Source: Spirosomataceae bacterium TFI 002
GTDB taxonomy: Bacteria > Bacteroidota > Bacteroidia > Cytophagales > Spirosomataceae
DNA length: 64,000 nucleotides
Direction of reading: 5' to 3'
Assembly: GCA_900230115.1 (NCBI GenBank)
Contig: LT907983.1
Location: 4,572,774-4,636,773, forward strand
A program made the position numbers and the translations under genes. The notes below the pieces were generated by a model, which worked only from the letters and a program-made list of their open reading frames with translations, was not told the DNA's origin and did no database searches. Below, one piece after another: positions 17,485 to 25,855 of the stretch. Positions within the stretch are counted from its first letter, which is position 1. Every line of letters starts with the position of its first letter.

Positions 17485-18618
17485 TTAGTGAATAGTAATT
17501 GTGTTTGGAGTATTGCTACGCATATCCTTGTGACGTCCACCAAAGCGGTAAGAGATACCCACACTAACTTGATAATCTGCGAATGCAGCATCACCATTTA
17601 CATTAACACCACTTGATAGTGACCTTTCTTTGTCCTCATAACTTTGAATTCTGTTACGATATAGGGCAACTGGGAAGCTTGCAAAAATGGAGTAGTTATT
17701 CTTATTGTATCCAATGCCGGGCTCTATTGAAACCACATATCCTGGTCTGCGGTATCCAGCACTACTACCAAATATATCAGTTGCAGGAACACCTTCGGCT
17801 CTTCCACCTAGGTAAAAGTTAAGGCCGTTCATGGTATTATAAAAAGAACCTATTCGAACAGAGAACTGGTCAGGGCACGAAAATTCACTATTACCATTTC
17901 TAGTGGCAACTCCGTTTGTTTCCATGAAGTTAAAAAGGTAATATAAGCTTGTTCCAATTCCAAAATTGTGTGAAATAGGATGGTATCCTTGTAAATCTAA
18001 AGTGATGCCGGTGCCACCATCGCCAGGTTGAATTGACTGGTCTACTACCATTTCTAATTCTTCATTTTTGTTAACTCCTTGGTTATAGAAAGTATCTTTA
18101 TAATCATACTTCCCAGTTGCGAATTTTACTCCAAGGCCAATTGAATAATTGTAACTGTGCTTGCTTGGATCAAATAGCCAATACCCTATTCCTAATCTCA
18201 TGTCGGCTAATCCTTTTGATGATGTTTCATGCCTTTCGCCTAATCCATTTGGAGGATTTCCGCCATGCTCGTACATTGATGAACGGTTATTGTAGACCAC
18301 TGGTAGATTTACATTGGCATAAAATCGATCTGAAATACCATAGTTGAGAGAAAGATCTAAAAAGCTAGTCTTATTGATTACTTCGGTTCCTTCCTCTAAT
18401 CTATTATTTTCTTCAACATCACCTCTGAAGTGACGAAATGATTTGAAATGCCGATAACCCATTTGAGTATTAAACTCACCTTTTGTAAGATTTAATGTAT
18501 TTCCAAAACTGCTTCCGCAAGAAGAGTTTCCTCTAATTGCTACACAACCTTGACCATAGATAGTAGTGGTAAACCCAATTGAAACAATTAGGATTGTAAA
18601 CAGAGAATTCTTTAACAT
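17485..18618 (-). CDS. Outer-membrane beta-barrel transporter-like protein
   Basis: Protein of 377 aa with a signal peptide (1-22, ending IYGQ). The mature part alternates amphipathic strands with short turns and loop tyrosines or arginines, such as LGIGYWLFDP, YSIGLGVKFATGKYDY and VSVGISYRFGG near the end. It matches the general pattern of the Bacteroidota barrel family annotated as transporter (phenol MetA-like). A cysteine pair near the N-terminus (GCVAIRGNSSCG) may be a disulphide. It has a 255-bp untranslated stretch upstream with two competing hairpins. Substrate unknown. Confidence 0.7.
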   Translation of the reverse strand: MLKNSLFTILIVSIGFTTTIYGQGCVAIRGNSSCGSSFGNTLNLTKGEFNTQMGYRHFKSFRHFRGDVEENNRLEEGTEVINKTSFLDLSLNYGISDRFYANVNLPVVYNNRSSMYEHGGNPPNGLGERHETSSKGLADMRLGIGYWLFDPSKHSYNYSIGLGVKFATGKYDYKDTFYNQGVNKNEELEMVVDQSIQPGDGGTGITLDLQGYHPISHNFGIGTSLYYLFNFMETNGVATRNGNSEFSCPDQFSVRIGSFYNTMNGLNFYLGGRAEGVPATDIFGSSAGYRRPGYVVSIEPGIGYNKNNYSIFASFPVALYRNRIQSYEDKERSLSSGVNVNGDAAFADYQVSVGISYRFGGRHKDMRSNTPNTITIH

Positions 18619-18750
18619 TTTTCTAGTTTTGATTAATAGCTCTGAACCTTAATTACGAGGTTCGATACTTCAAGTCTCAGATAATGTTGGTTATAAAGGC
18701 CTAAGAACTTGAATGTTAAGTAAAGTTATTAATAAGTTTTCGATTTTAAA

Positions 18751-18816
18751 GCCTCCTTGGTTTTAAAATATATCCAAGGAACACTTTTGTACATTATGAC
18801 TTATTTACAAGGAGGC
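18751..18816 (-). promoter_or_regulatory. Two mutually exclusive hairpins upstream of outer-membrane gene
   Basis: GCCTCCTTG (18751-18759) can pair with CAAGGAGGC (18808-18816), a perfect 9-bp long-range stem. CCTTGG (18755-18760), which overlaps the left arm, can instead pair with CCAAGG (18774-18779) in a local hairpin. The element lies 130-200 nt upstream of the outer-membrane barrel gene and about 60 nt past the small membrane gene. Overlapping alternative stems suggest a leader RNA switch or attenuator; this is inference. Confidence 0.4.
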
Positions 18817-18873
18817 AGCATCTCTTAAAGTTTGGATAAAAATTACATTATTGCATTGTTATTCAGAGTTGAA

Positions 18874-19263
18874 CTAACGTTTATTTTCTTTCCGAAGAAT
18901 CATCCAAATCAAAAGTGAAAAAGCAAAAGTTAAAAGGGCGAAAAACTTCTCAAAATTGGTTTTAGCTATGATATTTCCAATTGTATTTAAGCCAAATAGC
19001 ACAAAGAAAGCCCATAAGGTAATATTCACTGCTTTCATTGAAATAAGCTCTCTTATGTACTTTCCTTTTATCAATAGGATTGAAAATAGCAAAAGGTTGA
19101 TGATGATTGAAATGCTTTCAAAAACATACATCTCGGTATCATTTTTCAGTCTACCTCCCCATGTAATTTCGTAAGGGACAATTTTTAGCACGATACAGAA
19201 GTGAAAAAGTATAATTGCTAAAACAAGAAAGAGCATAATTTTTATTGCCGTTTTTGGATTCAT
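18874..19263 (-). CDS. Small four-helix membrane protein
   Basis: Protein of 129 aa that is almost entirely hydrophobic, with four predicted membrane helices (about 8-28, 47-64, 77-96 and 105-122) separated by short charged loops such as GGRLKNDTE and KGKYIRE. The length and helix pattern fit small uncharacterised Bacteroidota membrane proteins. No catalytic or ligand motif is seen and no operon partner is close. Treated as hypothetical. Confidence 0.6.
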   Translation of the reverse strand: MNPKTAIKIMLFLVLAIILFHFCIVLKIVPYEITWGGRLKNDTEMYVFESISIIINLLLFSILLIKGKYIRELISMKAVNITLWAFFVLFGLNTIGNIIAKTNFEKFFALLTFAFSLLIWMILRKENKR

Positions 19264-19398
19264 TCTATTGCATTGTTTTGTGGTACTTCTAGTTGGTGCT
19301 TTATGGAAATTGAAAGTGATGAACTTTAGATTTAAATATAAAAAAATGAGTTAGAATTAGCTTTCGTTTACCAATATAGGTAAAGTTGAAATGGTAGA

Positions 19399-19788
19399 TC
19401 AAACTTCAATTTTGTAATTTAGAGAAACCTCGTCGCCAGTCATTCCTCTAAATCCCCAATTAGAAGCAGGGCTCTCAATAATTGAAATTTCAATATCAGT
19501 AGTTGAAATATTGAGCTGAGCATTTATCTCCTTGAACAACATTTTTATTAGGTTCTTTTTAGTCTCCACAGTTCTACCAGTAATCATCATTATTTCAATG
19601 ATAATGTAAGAGTCGGTACGTCCTTCGGGATAGTAGAAGTCCTCCTTTTCTAAGTTTATGAATCTATGTGCCCGTTTGTTTTCAGGGAAATTCAATGATA
19701 CTTCGATGCAATGATGAATAACATCAGATAACTTAGATTTTATATCTCTTAAGGTGGTTTTTAGTCCGTAAATTTTAATTTGTGACAT
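19399..19788 (-). CDS. Tautomerase-like (MIF superfamily) protein lacking Pro1
   Basis: Protein of 129 aa resembling the Tautomerase_2 family: an N-terminal IKIYG strand, KLSDVIHHCIEVSLNFPENKRAHRF (about 19-43), YIIIEIMMITGRTVETKK (about 61-78) and the C-terminal ISIIESPASNWGFRGMTGDE. Members usually begin Met-Pro and use the exposed Pro1 amine as the catalytic base. Here the second residue is Ser, so classical tautomerase chemistry should be absent or changed. A single gene with unclear role. Confidence 0.7.
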   Translation of the reverse strand: MSQIKIYGLKTTLRDIKSKLSDVIHHCIEVSLNFPENKRAHRFINLEKEDFYYPEGRTDSYIIIEIMMITGRTVETKKNLIKMLFKEINAQLNISTTDIEISIIESPASNWGFRGMTGDEVSLNYKIEV

Positions 19789-19994
19789 TTTAACTTCTTT
19801 TTAATACTAATGCATCCTTCAAAAATATCCTACTTTCACCTGAAAGTAAATGAATTAGAAAAGTCTTTTTTTAGCATAACGTATCAGAGTTATGATTCCT
19901 GACTAAATAAATTTACAATCTTTTCCGAAAATCGGGAAGCCTAAGAACAATGACGGCTATCTCTAAAATATTTCAAAATACAAAGCTTAAAGAA

Positions 19995-20720
19995 TTACCT
20001 AAGTGCCTTTAGGTTTAGTTTAAGGCCAACACCACTCAACTTTAACCTAAAAGACTCTTCAATTAAATAATTTAGCATTTTAGCAGCTTCTGTGACTTGA
20101 AGGCCATTTTTGTGAATATTAGAAATACAGTTTCTCTTTTCATCTGTGAAGCCTATTTGTGGATTATAAGTAGTATAAATCCCCATGCTTTCTGGTGAAG
20201 AAAGCCCAGGTCTTTCGCCTATAAACACCGCTACGAAATCTGCGTCATATAGTTCTGCAATAGGATCACCAATTGCCACTCTACCAAGTTCTACCAAGGC
20301 CAGAGAAACTTGGTATTTGTTAGTCAATGACGGTAATATATTTTCTAATAATTTTGGAGCATTTTTATTCACTGCAGAGGCGGATAGCCCATCGGTAATT
20401 ACAAAAACAATTTGAGTTTTTTTGTTTTTTGAAAGTCTTACTTCTTTTGCTATTTTTTTTCCCAGATCAGGACGTTTCAAATATTGAGCTCTGTCTACAA
20501 TTTGGCTTTTGTATTCAACTAAATCCAACCCTAAATCTTTACTTTTTTGTCTAAATAACCCTATATCCAGGGCTGTAAAAATAGCATCCTTAGCCTTTGC
20601 ATGAGCAAGTTTGAATGCTAATACTTCATTGAGTGGCATTCCGCTACCTACATTTCCAAGCGAAATACGGGCATTGGTAAATTGCTTCATTTTGTACCAT
20701 GGATCAATTTCTTCATTCAT
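19995..20720 (-). CDS. eutC: Ethanolamine ammonia-lyase small subunit
   Basis: Small subunit, 241 aa, of the adenosylcobalamin-dependent enzyme that converts ethanolamine to acetaldehyde and ammonia. Recognisable blocks are RISLGNVGSGMPLNEVLAFKLAHA (about 14-37), QIVFVITDGLSASAVN (about 103-118) and LVELGRVAIGDPIAE (about 142-156), which include the cobalamin-contacting region. It is shorter than the enterobacterial protein (about 295 aa) mainly at the N-terminus, which is common in non-microcompartment versions. The start overlaps the end of eutB by 4 bp, so subunits are translated in a coupled way. Confidence 0.93.
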   Translation of the reverse strand: MNEEIDPWYKMKQFTNARISLGNVGSGMPLNEVLAFKLAHAKAKDAIFTALDIGLFRQKSKDLGLDLVEYKSQIVDRAQYLKRPDLGKKIAKEVRLSKNKKTQIVFVITDGLSASAVNKNAPKLLENILPSLTNKYQVSLALVELGRVAIGDPIAELYDADFVAVFIGERPGLSSPESMGIYTTYNPQIGFTDEKRNCISNIHKNGLQVTEAAKMLNYLIEESFRLKLSGVGLKLNLKALR

Positions 20721-22081
20721 ATTCCTGAAAGTAATAGATGACTTTTGTTCACTGGTAATTTATTTCCTGTTTCATCTAAAATCCCCATTTTAAGGAGCCA
20801 AGCTTCAAACTCAGGAGCAGGCTTTTTATTAAGCACTTTTCTTAAATACATGGCATCATGAAAAGAAGTAGATTGATAGTTGAGCATGATGTCATCCGCC
20901 CCAGGTACGCCCATAAAAAAATTACAACCAGCCACGCCAAGTAGGGTTAACAAATTATCCATGTCATCTTGATCTGCTTCGGCATGATTGGTATAGCATA
21001 CATCCATGCCCATGGGTAAGCCCATGAGTTTTGCACAAAAATGATCCTCAAGTCCAGCACGAGTTATCTGTTTTCCATCAAAAAGGTATTCTGGGCCAAT
21101 AAAACCAACAACCGAGTTTACCAAAAAAGGGTTGAAGTGTCTGGCCACGGCATAGGCCCTAGTTTCCATAGTTTGTTGATCAACCCCATGATGTGCATTT
21201 GCAGACAAAGCCGATCCTTGGCCTGTTTCAAAATACATTAACTGATCTGTACCTCTATGAAGAGATAAGGCTGCTTCTTGTGCTTCTTTTAACAAAGCTA
21301 AATTTATCCCAAATGACGAGTTTGCAGCTTCCGAACCAGCAATAGACTGAAACACTAAATCTATAGGTGCTTTATGCATTATTTCTAAAGCTGTGGTGAC
21401 GTGGCAAAGCACGCACGACTGTGTAGGTATACTGTATTTTTCCCTCAAGTCTTCCAACAAATTTAAGAGGATAACCGTCATTTCGGGACTATCTGTGGCA
21501 GGATTTATGCCTATCATTGCATCACCGCAACCGTATAGCAGGCCATCAATCGTACTTGCAAGTATCCCTTTTGGATCATCTGTAGGGTGGTTAGGCTGTA
21601 GCCTTACGGATACACATTCTTTATGGCCGATTGTATTTCTGAATTTGGTGATAACTTCGATTTTTGAAGCTATAGAAATCAAATCTTGATTTCGCATTAG
21701 TTTGGAAACTGCCGCAACCATTTCTGGCGTAAATGCCATTCGCAGTTGATGAATAGTGGCAGCATCTGCATCGTCGGTCAATAGCCAATCACGCAAATCA
21801 CCGACAGTGAAATGTGCGATGCTCTCGAAAGCTACCTTGTCGTGCGAATCAATGATTAACCTGCTCACCTCGTCTGTTTCGTAAGGAATCACTAGTTCGT
21901 TTAAAAAAGAACGTATTGGGAGTTCGGCGAGAGTGTACAATGCTGCTATACGCTGCGTATTAGATGTTGCTGCTACGCCGGCCAGCTCATCACCAGCTCT
22001 ACGAGGGCTAGCCTTTGCCAATAGCTCTTTGAGACTATCAAAGTGAAACATTTCATTACCTATACGATGCTTATAACTCAT
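20717..22081 (-). CDS. eutB: Ethanolamine ammonia-lyase large subunit
   Basis: Catalytic TIM-barrel subunit of 454 aa, the expected length. It holds the substrate site between the barrel and the cobalamin on the small subunit. Conserved segments are ASPRRAGDELAGVAA (24-38), SVRLQP with Arg160 in the substrate-site position, the cofactor-proximal FETGQGSALSANAHHGVDQQ (284-303) with Glu285, and ITRAGLEDHFCAKLMGLPMG further on. The start overlaps the permease end by 11 bp. The locus has no shell proteins, no EutJ/EutQ and no aldehyde dehydrogenase, so acetaldehyde must be handled elsewhere. Confidence 0.95.
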   Translation of the reverse strand: MSYKHRIGNEMFHFDSLKELLAKASPRRAGDELAGVAATSNTQRIAALYTLAELPIRSFLNELVIPYETDEVSRLIIDSHDKVAFESIAHFTVGDLRDWLLTDDADAATIHQLRMAFTPEMVAAVSKLMRNQDLISIASKIEVITKFRNTIGHKECVSVRLQPNHPTDDPKGILASTIDGLLYGCGDAMIGINPATDSPEMTVILLNLLEDLREKYSIPTQSCVLCHVTTALEIMHKAPIDLVFQSIAGSEAANSSFGINLALLKEAQEAALSLHRGTDQLMYFETGQGSALSANAHHGVDQQTMETRAYAVARHFNPFLVNSVVGFIGPEYLFDGKQITRAGLEDHFCAKLMGLPMGMDVCYTNHAEADQDDMDNLLTLLGVAGCNFFMGVPGADDIMLNYQSTSFHDAMYLRKVLNKKPAPEFEAWLLKMGILDETGNKLPVNKSHLLLSGI

Positions 22082-23393
22082 CTTTGTTAGCCGTGTTAAA
22101 ATAAGCGAAGACTACTCCGCACACCATAAAAACGATGAATGCAACAAATTGAATTCGAGCAAAAGCAAAAATGCTGATGATGGCGATAATGGCAGTTAAC
22201 CCTGCCATACAGTAGGATAGTGTAGCATTAAAATCCTGATGTTTGTACCATTTATCCGATTCTACGTCCATTGTTTTTTTTCTTCTTAAAAGTACCAAAG
22301 AAATGCTTACCGACAAATACATGCAAACGGCCCCAAAAACAGAAAGTTCTATCAGAAAGCCAGTTTGGCTGCTCCAAATAGCCATTAAACTAACCAAAAA
22401 TACCAAACCCGAAGCAACCGCTCTTTTATTTTGACCTTTGAATAATTTTTTTGGCAACAAAGGTTCTAGCTGAGCAGTCGCCGCAAGTGCTACCCCTTGC
22501 AGGGATGCTATGAGGCCAAATAGGCCTATAAATGTGAAAATCTGTACTAAAACATGCTCTCGTCCTAAAATCAAGGCCAAAGAGGCAGGCATAGGGTGGT
22601 TTTCTTCTAAAATACCCATACTTGCAGGACTATTCCAATCAATTCCACCGGCAGCAAGAGTTAGTACTAAAATAGCCAAAATTAACAGTGTGAAAAAAGC
22701 ATAATAGTAGCCTCGGCTGATCGTCCTTCTGAAGTTTTTTGGTGCAATATCTCGTGTCATTAATGAAATACCTTCAATGGCCAGAAACAACCAAATAGCA
22801 AAAGGAATAGATTCCATGAAACTTTGAAAGCTGAATCCAGAATTGGGAAATGATTGTAGATTCTTGAATTCAAAAGAGCTGAATACAGAACCTTGGTATA
22901 AAAAAAGTTCTGCAATTGCCAATAGCGTTAAAATGACCAATAGTCGAACTCCTAAGTTGAGTTCAAATAAGTTGATAATAGAGAAAACTGCCAAAAATGC
23001 AGTTGCAATCCATGGAGCCATTGGTAAAGCATCTATTAAGAAACCTAGGTATTCTCCTATAGAACTTGCAATAGCAGGTGTTGCAAATAAAAATTCAAAC
23101 AGAATAGCTACGGCAACAAAAGCACCCGCTTTTTCACCAAAGGCCTTTGCAACGTAGTCATGTGGGCTTCGGGCGGTAGGATATACGCATGCCAACTCAA
23201 TAAGACTTTGTACTAATCCAAAGTACATAAGTGCTGCGACAAATACTGGTACAAAAAACCATACAGGCCCCGTAATAGCCCATCCTAAGTTCCAACCAAA
23301 CGATTCCCCTGAAATCACCATCCCCACACCAATAGCCCAAATAGAAAAAATGCCGAGCTTATTACTGCTGATCAAGTTTTTTGATGCCTTCAT
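22071..23393 (-). CDS. Ethanolamine permease (APC superfamily)
   Basis: Inner-membrane transporter of 440 aa with about 12 membrane helices. It opens with SIWAIGVGMVISGESFGWNL, the characteristic first helix of ethanolamine permeases (Eat type), and later contains the family block MTRDIAPKNFRRTISRGYYYAF. Its position directly before eutB, with an 11-bp overlap, supports uptake of ethanolamine for EutBC. It is the first gene of the operon; the promoter must lie in the 639-bp region upstream, where I see no cobalamin riboswitch motif and no clear TAnnTTTG box. Confidence 0.88.
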   Translation of the reverse strand: MKASKNLISSNKLGIFSIWAIGVGMVISGESFGWNLGWAITGPVWFFVPVFVAALMYFGLVQSLIELACVYPTARSPHDYVAKAFGEKAGAFVAVAILFEFLFATPAIASSIGEYLGFLIDALPMAPWIATAFLAVFSIINLFELNLGVRLLVILTLLAIAELFLYQGSVFSSFEFKNLQSFPNSGFSFQSFMESIPFAIWLFLAIEGISLMTRDIAPKNFRRTISRGYYYAFFTLLILAILVLTLAAGGIDWNSPASMGILEENHPMPASLALILGREHVLVQIFTFIGLFGLIASLQGVALAATAQLEPLLPKKLFKGQNKRAVASGLVFLVSLMAIWSSQTGFLIELSVFGAVCMYLSVSISLVLLRRKKTMDVESDKWYKHQDFNATLSYCMAGLTAIIAIISIFAFARIQFVAFIVFMVCGVVFAYFNTANKDEL

Positions 23394-24032
23394 AGATATA
23401 ATTAAATAAAAAGGAATCTAAGTAAAATTTACAAGGAGTTGGTTTGAGTCTGAAAAGCGTTGTGAGTATTCTAAAAAAAATGAAGTGAATTCTGCTTTTA
23501 GTAATGAATGTGTTTTCTTTTCTAAACTTTAAATGACTAGTATGCTCATAGTTGTAAACTTTGAGATGAAATTCATTTTTTAGCCCCTATAAAAAGGTTT
23601 AAAGTTGTGATTTAATACTAACTTCCATGTGAAGCACTCTCTTCAAAAAATAAGAGATACTAACATATCAGAACACCATACTGACACGAAGCTACTTTAA
23701 TTCGTGTTTTTTTATATCGTTCTTAATTCTTTTTGATAGTCTTTTGTATAGCGTTCTGCAAAATTGGCAATTGTTAAATAATAGATATGGGCTAAACTAC
23801 GGTGATTAATAATCCATTGATAATTCTATTGTCAATTAGTGAAATTGCAATTACTCCAATTGAAATAAGTTTCGAATAGAAAACCTTCTGCCATAAGTAT
23901 GTTTGACTGAAATTAAAGCTAAATAATTTGTCAGCTTGTTGAGGTTCATTAGGAGGTAAAGTACCAACCAATATTTCTGAGATTGAATAAGCTGGATAGG
24001 GTATCTTAGAAATTATGACTCATTGCCGACTC
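23394..24032. other. 639-bp intergenic region without a recognisable gene
   Basis: Longest gene-free stretch of the window, between the sulfotransferase-like gene and the ethanolamine operon. It is AT-rich and full of stop codons in all frames. It should contain the promoter of the permease operon. I looked for a B12-box (GCCACTG-like) because the operon makes a B12-dependent enzyme, and did not find one. Possible remnants of a lost gene cannot be recognised. Confidence 0.5.
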
Positions 24033-24878
24033 TTAGAATTGGTTTTTGTTTTCCCAAACTTTCTTTGACATTGATTTCGAATCAAATTTTCTTATTAGTT
24101 GAGAATTCTCTATTTCAGTTGATGTTACCTCCAGGTTAAAATGATTCAGGATTTCCTCGTACTCCTCCATAAACTGCGGATATTCTACAAATAGGCTATT
24201 GCTGTCCTTGTAGTTATTTGCATGCGATCTATGTCCGCTTATCATTGCTCTTAAATATTCCTCTTTGGTTTTTAATTCCTTTCCTGGTGCTAGGAATTGT
24301 TTTCTCAAGTGATCTACAGGATAATACCACCATTCGATAAAACCCCCATCTTTTGCTAACAAAGATTTAGTCAATGACTCCGTTTCTCTATCAATGTAGA
24401 TCCATTTAATATTGGGAAATGCTTGCTGAAATAAACTAATGAAATAGACATTCCACGAGGTCAGTTTAATGATTAATTGACTTTTTGAATCTATCTTTTG
24501 TTGATATAAATTTACTATTTTCTTTAATTGACTTATTACTTCATCATCACTAATGTCGTTTAATATTTTTGACAATAATAATCCATTAATAGCTTCTGTT
24601 TCACTTAGGGTTGTCAAACTCTGCACCTGATTTAGCATTCTACACAACAAGGTTGAGCCACAATGAGAGGTATGAAATATTAATCCTTTTAATTCTAAGC
24701 CTGCTTCTTCTTCCGGAATATTTCCTGATTGAAGGATATAATTTTCGGACGAATTATTTTTTTCTAAATTGACACCCTCATTAAAAAATGGGTATTCAAA
24801 AACCGCATCATCCATTTTTCTGCATATGGTTTTGGGTTCTTTTTCAATTGTGGTGTATACAGGATATATTTTTTCCAT
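24033..24878 (-). CDS. Sulfotransferase-like protein
   Basis: Cytosolic protein of 281 aa with a P-loop-like sulfotransferase signature: IFHTSHCGSTLLCRML (67-82), the 5' phosphosulfate-binding loop that grips PAPS, followed by a helix and LSETEAINGLL (92-102). Other family-like segments are IKLTSWNVYFISLFQQAFPN, where a Lys precedes the second strand, and WIYIDRETESLTKSLLA. Such enzymes move sulfate from PAPS to an alcohol or amine on a small molecule or glycan. It stands in a gene-poor region with no biosynthetic partners, so its substrate is unknown. Confidence 0.7.
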   Translation of the reverse strand: MEKIYPVYTTIEKEPKTICRKMDDAVFEYPFFNEGVNLEKNNSSENYILQSGNIPEEEAGLELKGLIFHTSHCGSTLLCRMLNQVQSLTTLSETEAINGLLLSKILNDISDDEVISQLKKIVNLYQQKIDSKSQLIIKLTSWNVYFISLFQQAFPNIKWIYIDRETESLTKSLLAKDGGFIEWWYYPVDHLRKQFLAPGKELKTKEEYLRAMISGHRSHANNYKDSNSLFVEYPQFMEEYEEILNHFNLEVTSTEIENSQLIRKFDSKSMSKKVWENKNQF

Positions 24879-25174
24879 TTTTTAACTTTGATGTCATTGA
24901 TTTGGTTGAGTGATTGCTAGCATGGCATGTAGAGATCAAAAAACTTTCGGTTCCCAATTTTCCACTCTATAGATTTAACGCTGAACTTTCTAATTCAGAC
25001 ACGCTCAAATCTTTGATTTAGCGAATTGATAGAAATTGCCGAAACTCGTGTGATTGCGGAAAAGCCATTTTATCAATGTAAGCGTGTTAAGGAATAAGGT
25101 TATAATTTAAGTTTGAAATATACCCCATTAAAATCATCTAGTAAATATACGCTATCAAAAGAAGATTCAACATT

Positions 25175-25855
25175 TTAAAATAGTCGTTGTGCCCAATCGG
25201 TAAGCAGGTGGTCTTTATTCAAATACAGAAGTGTTAATCCTACGGAATCCGAAATTCCATGTATTAAAACTAGAAGCAACAAGTTGTTTCGTCTTTTATA
25301 AAAAATTAACGAGACAACTAGTGACCACAAGCCTACAGATACTATTCCAGAAGCTCCTTGATATAAATGAGATATTCCAAAATAGGCGGAAGTTATAAGG
25401 GCAGATAGCAACCAAGAAATATCTTTGTTTCCTATGAGTTGGGCTAAGCTTTTCATATAATATCCTCTAAACAAGAACTCCTCTCCAAAAGCGGCGAACA
25501 ACCACATTATAATCATGATGACTATATAACCACTCAGGTTTCCTCTGATGTCATTTAGGGAAGACAGGTTAAATTCTCCTAAATATTTTATTAATAAAGG
25601 GTCTATAAATAAACTGAAAACGATAAAAATAATAAATGACATTCCTATACTTGTGATCACTGTTTTTAAGGTGAGTTTTTCGCCAAACCCAAACCTTTTC
25701 CAATTATAATTGCTTCCCCACAGTATTAAAAAAGCTACTCCTAGTGCAGAAAAGAAGACTAAATTTCTGTCAATAAACCCAAACAAAGGAGTAATTAACA
25801 TGGTAAGGACAACCGTGTAAGGTTTTGTTAAAAACTTGAATACTTTGATTTTCAT
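25175..25855 (-). CDS. CPBP-family intramembrane glutamic protease
   Basis: Membrane protein of 226 aa with about six helices. The CPBP/Abi motifs are complete: GEEFLFRGYYM (124-134) with catalytic-site Glu125/Glu126 and Arg130, HLYQG with His163, and the third motif HGISDS with His199. Family members are related to CAAX prenyl-protease Rce1 and act in peptide maturation or bacteriocin immunity. Its start overlaps the end of the metallophosphatase gene by 4 bp, so the two are co-translated. Substrate unknown. Confidence 0.85.
   Translation of the reverse strand: MKIKVFKFLTKPYTVVLTMLITPLFGFIDRNLVFFSALGVAFLILWGSNYNWKRFGFGEKLTLKTVITSIGMSFIIFIVFSLFIDPLLIKYLGEFNLSSLNDIRGNLSGYIVIMIIMWLFAAFGEEFLFRGYYMKSLAQLIGNKDISWLLSALITSAYFGISHLYQGASGIVSVGLWSLVVSLIFYKRRNNLLLLVLIHGISDSVGLTLLYLNKDHLLTDWAQRLF

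Noticed and set aside
23394-24032. Cobalamin riboswitch upstream of the ethanolamine operon
   Set aside because: No B12-box or typical multi-stem pattern could be recognised by eye.
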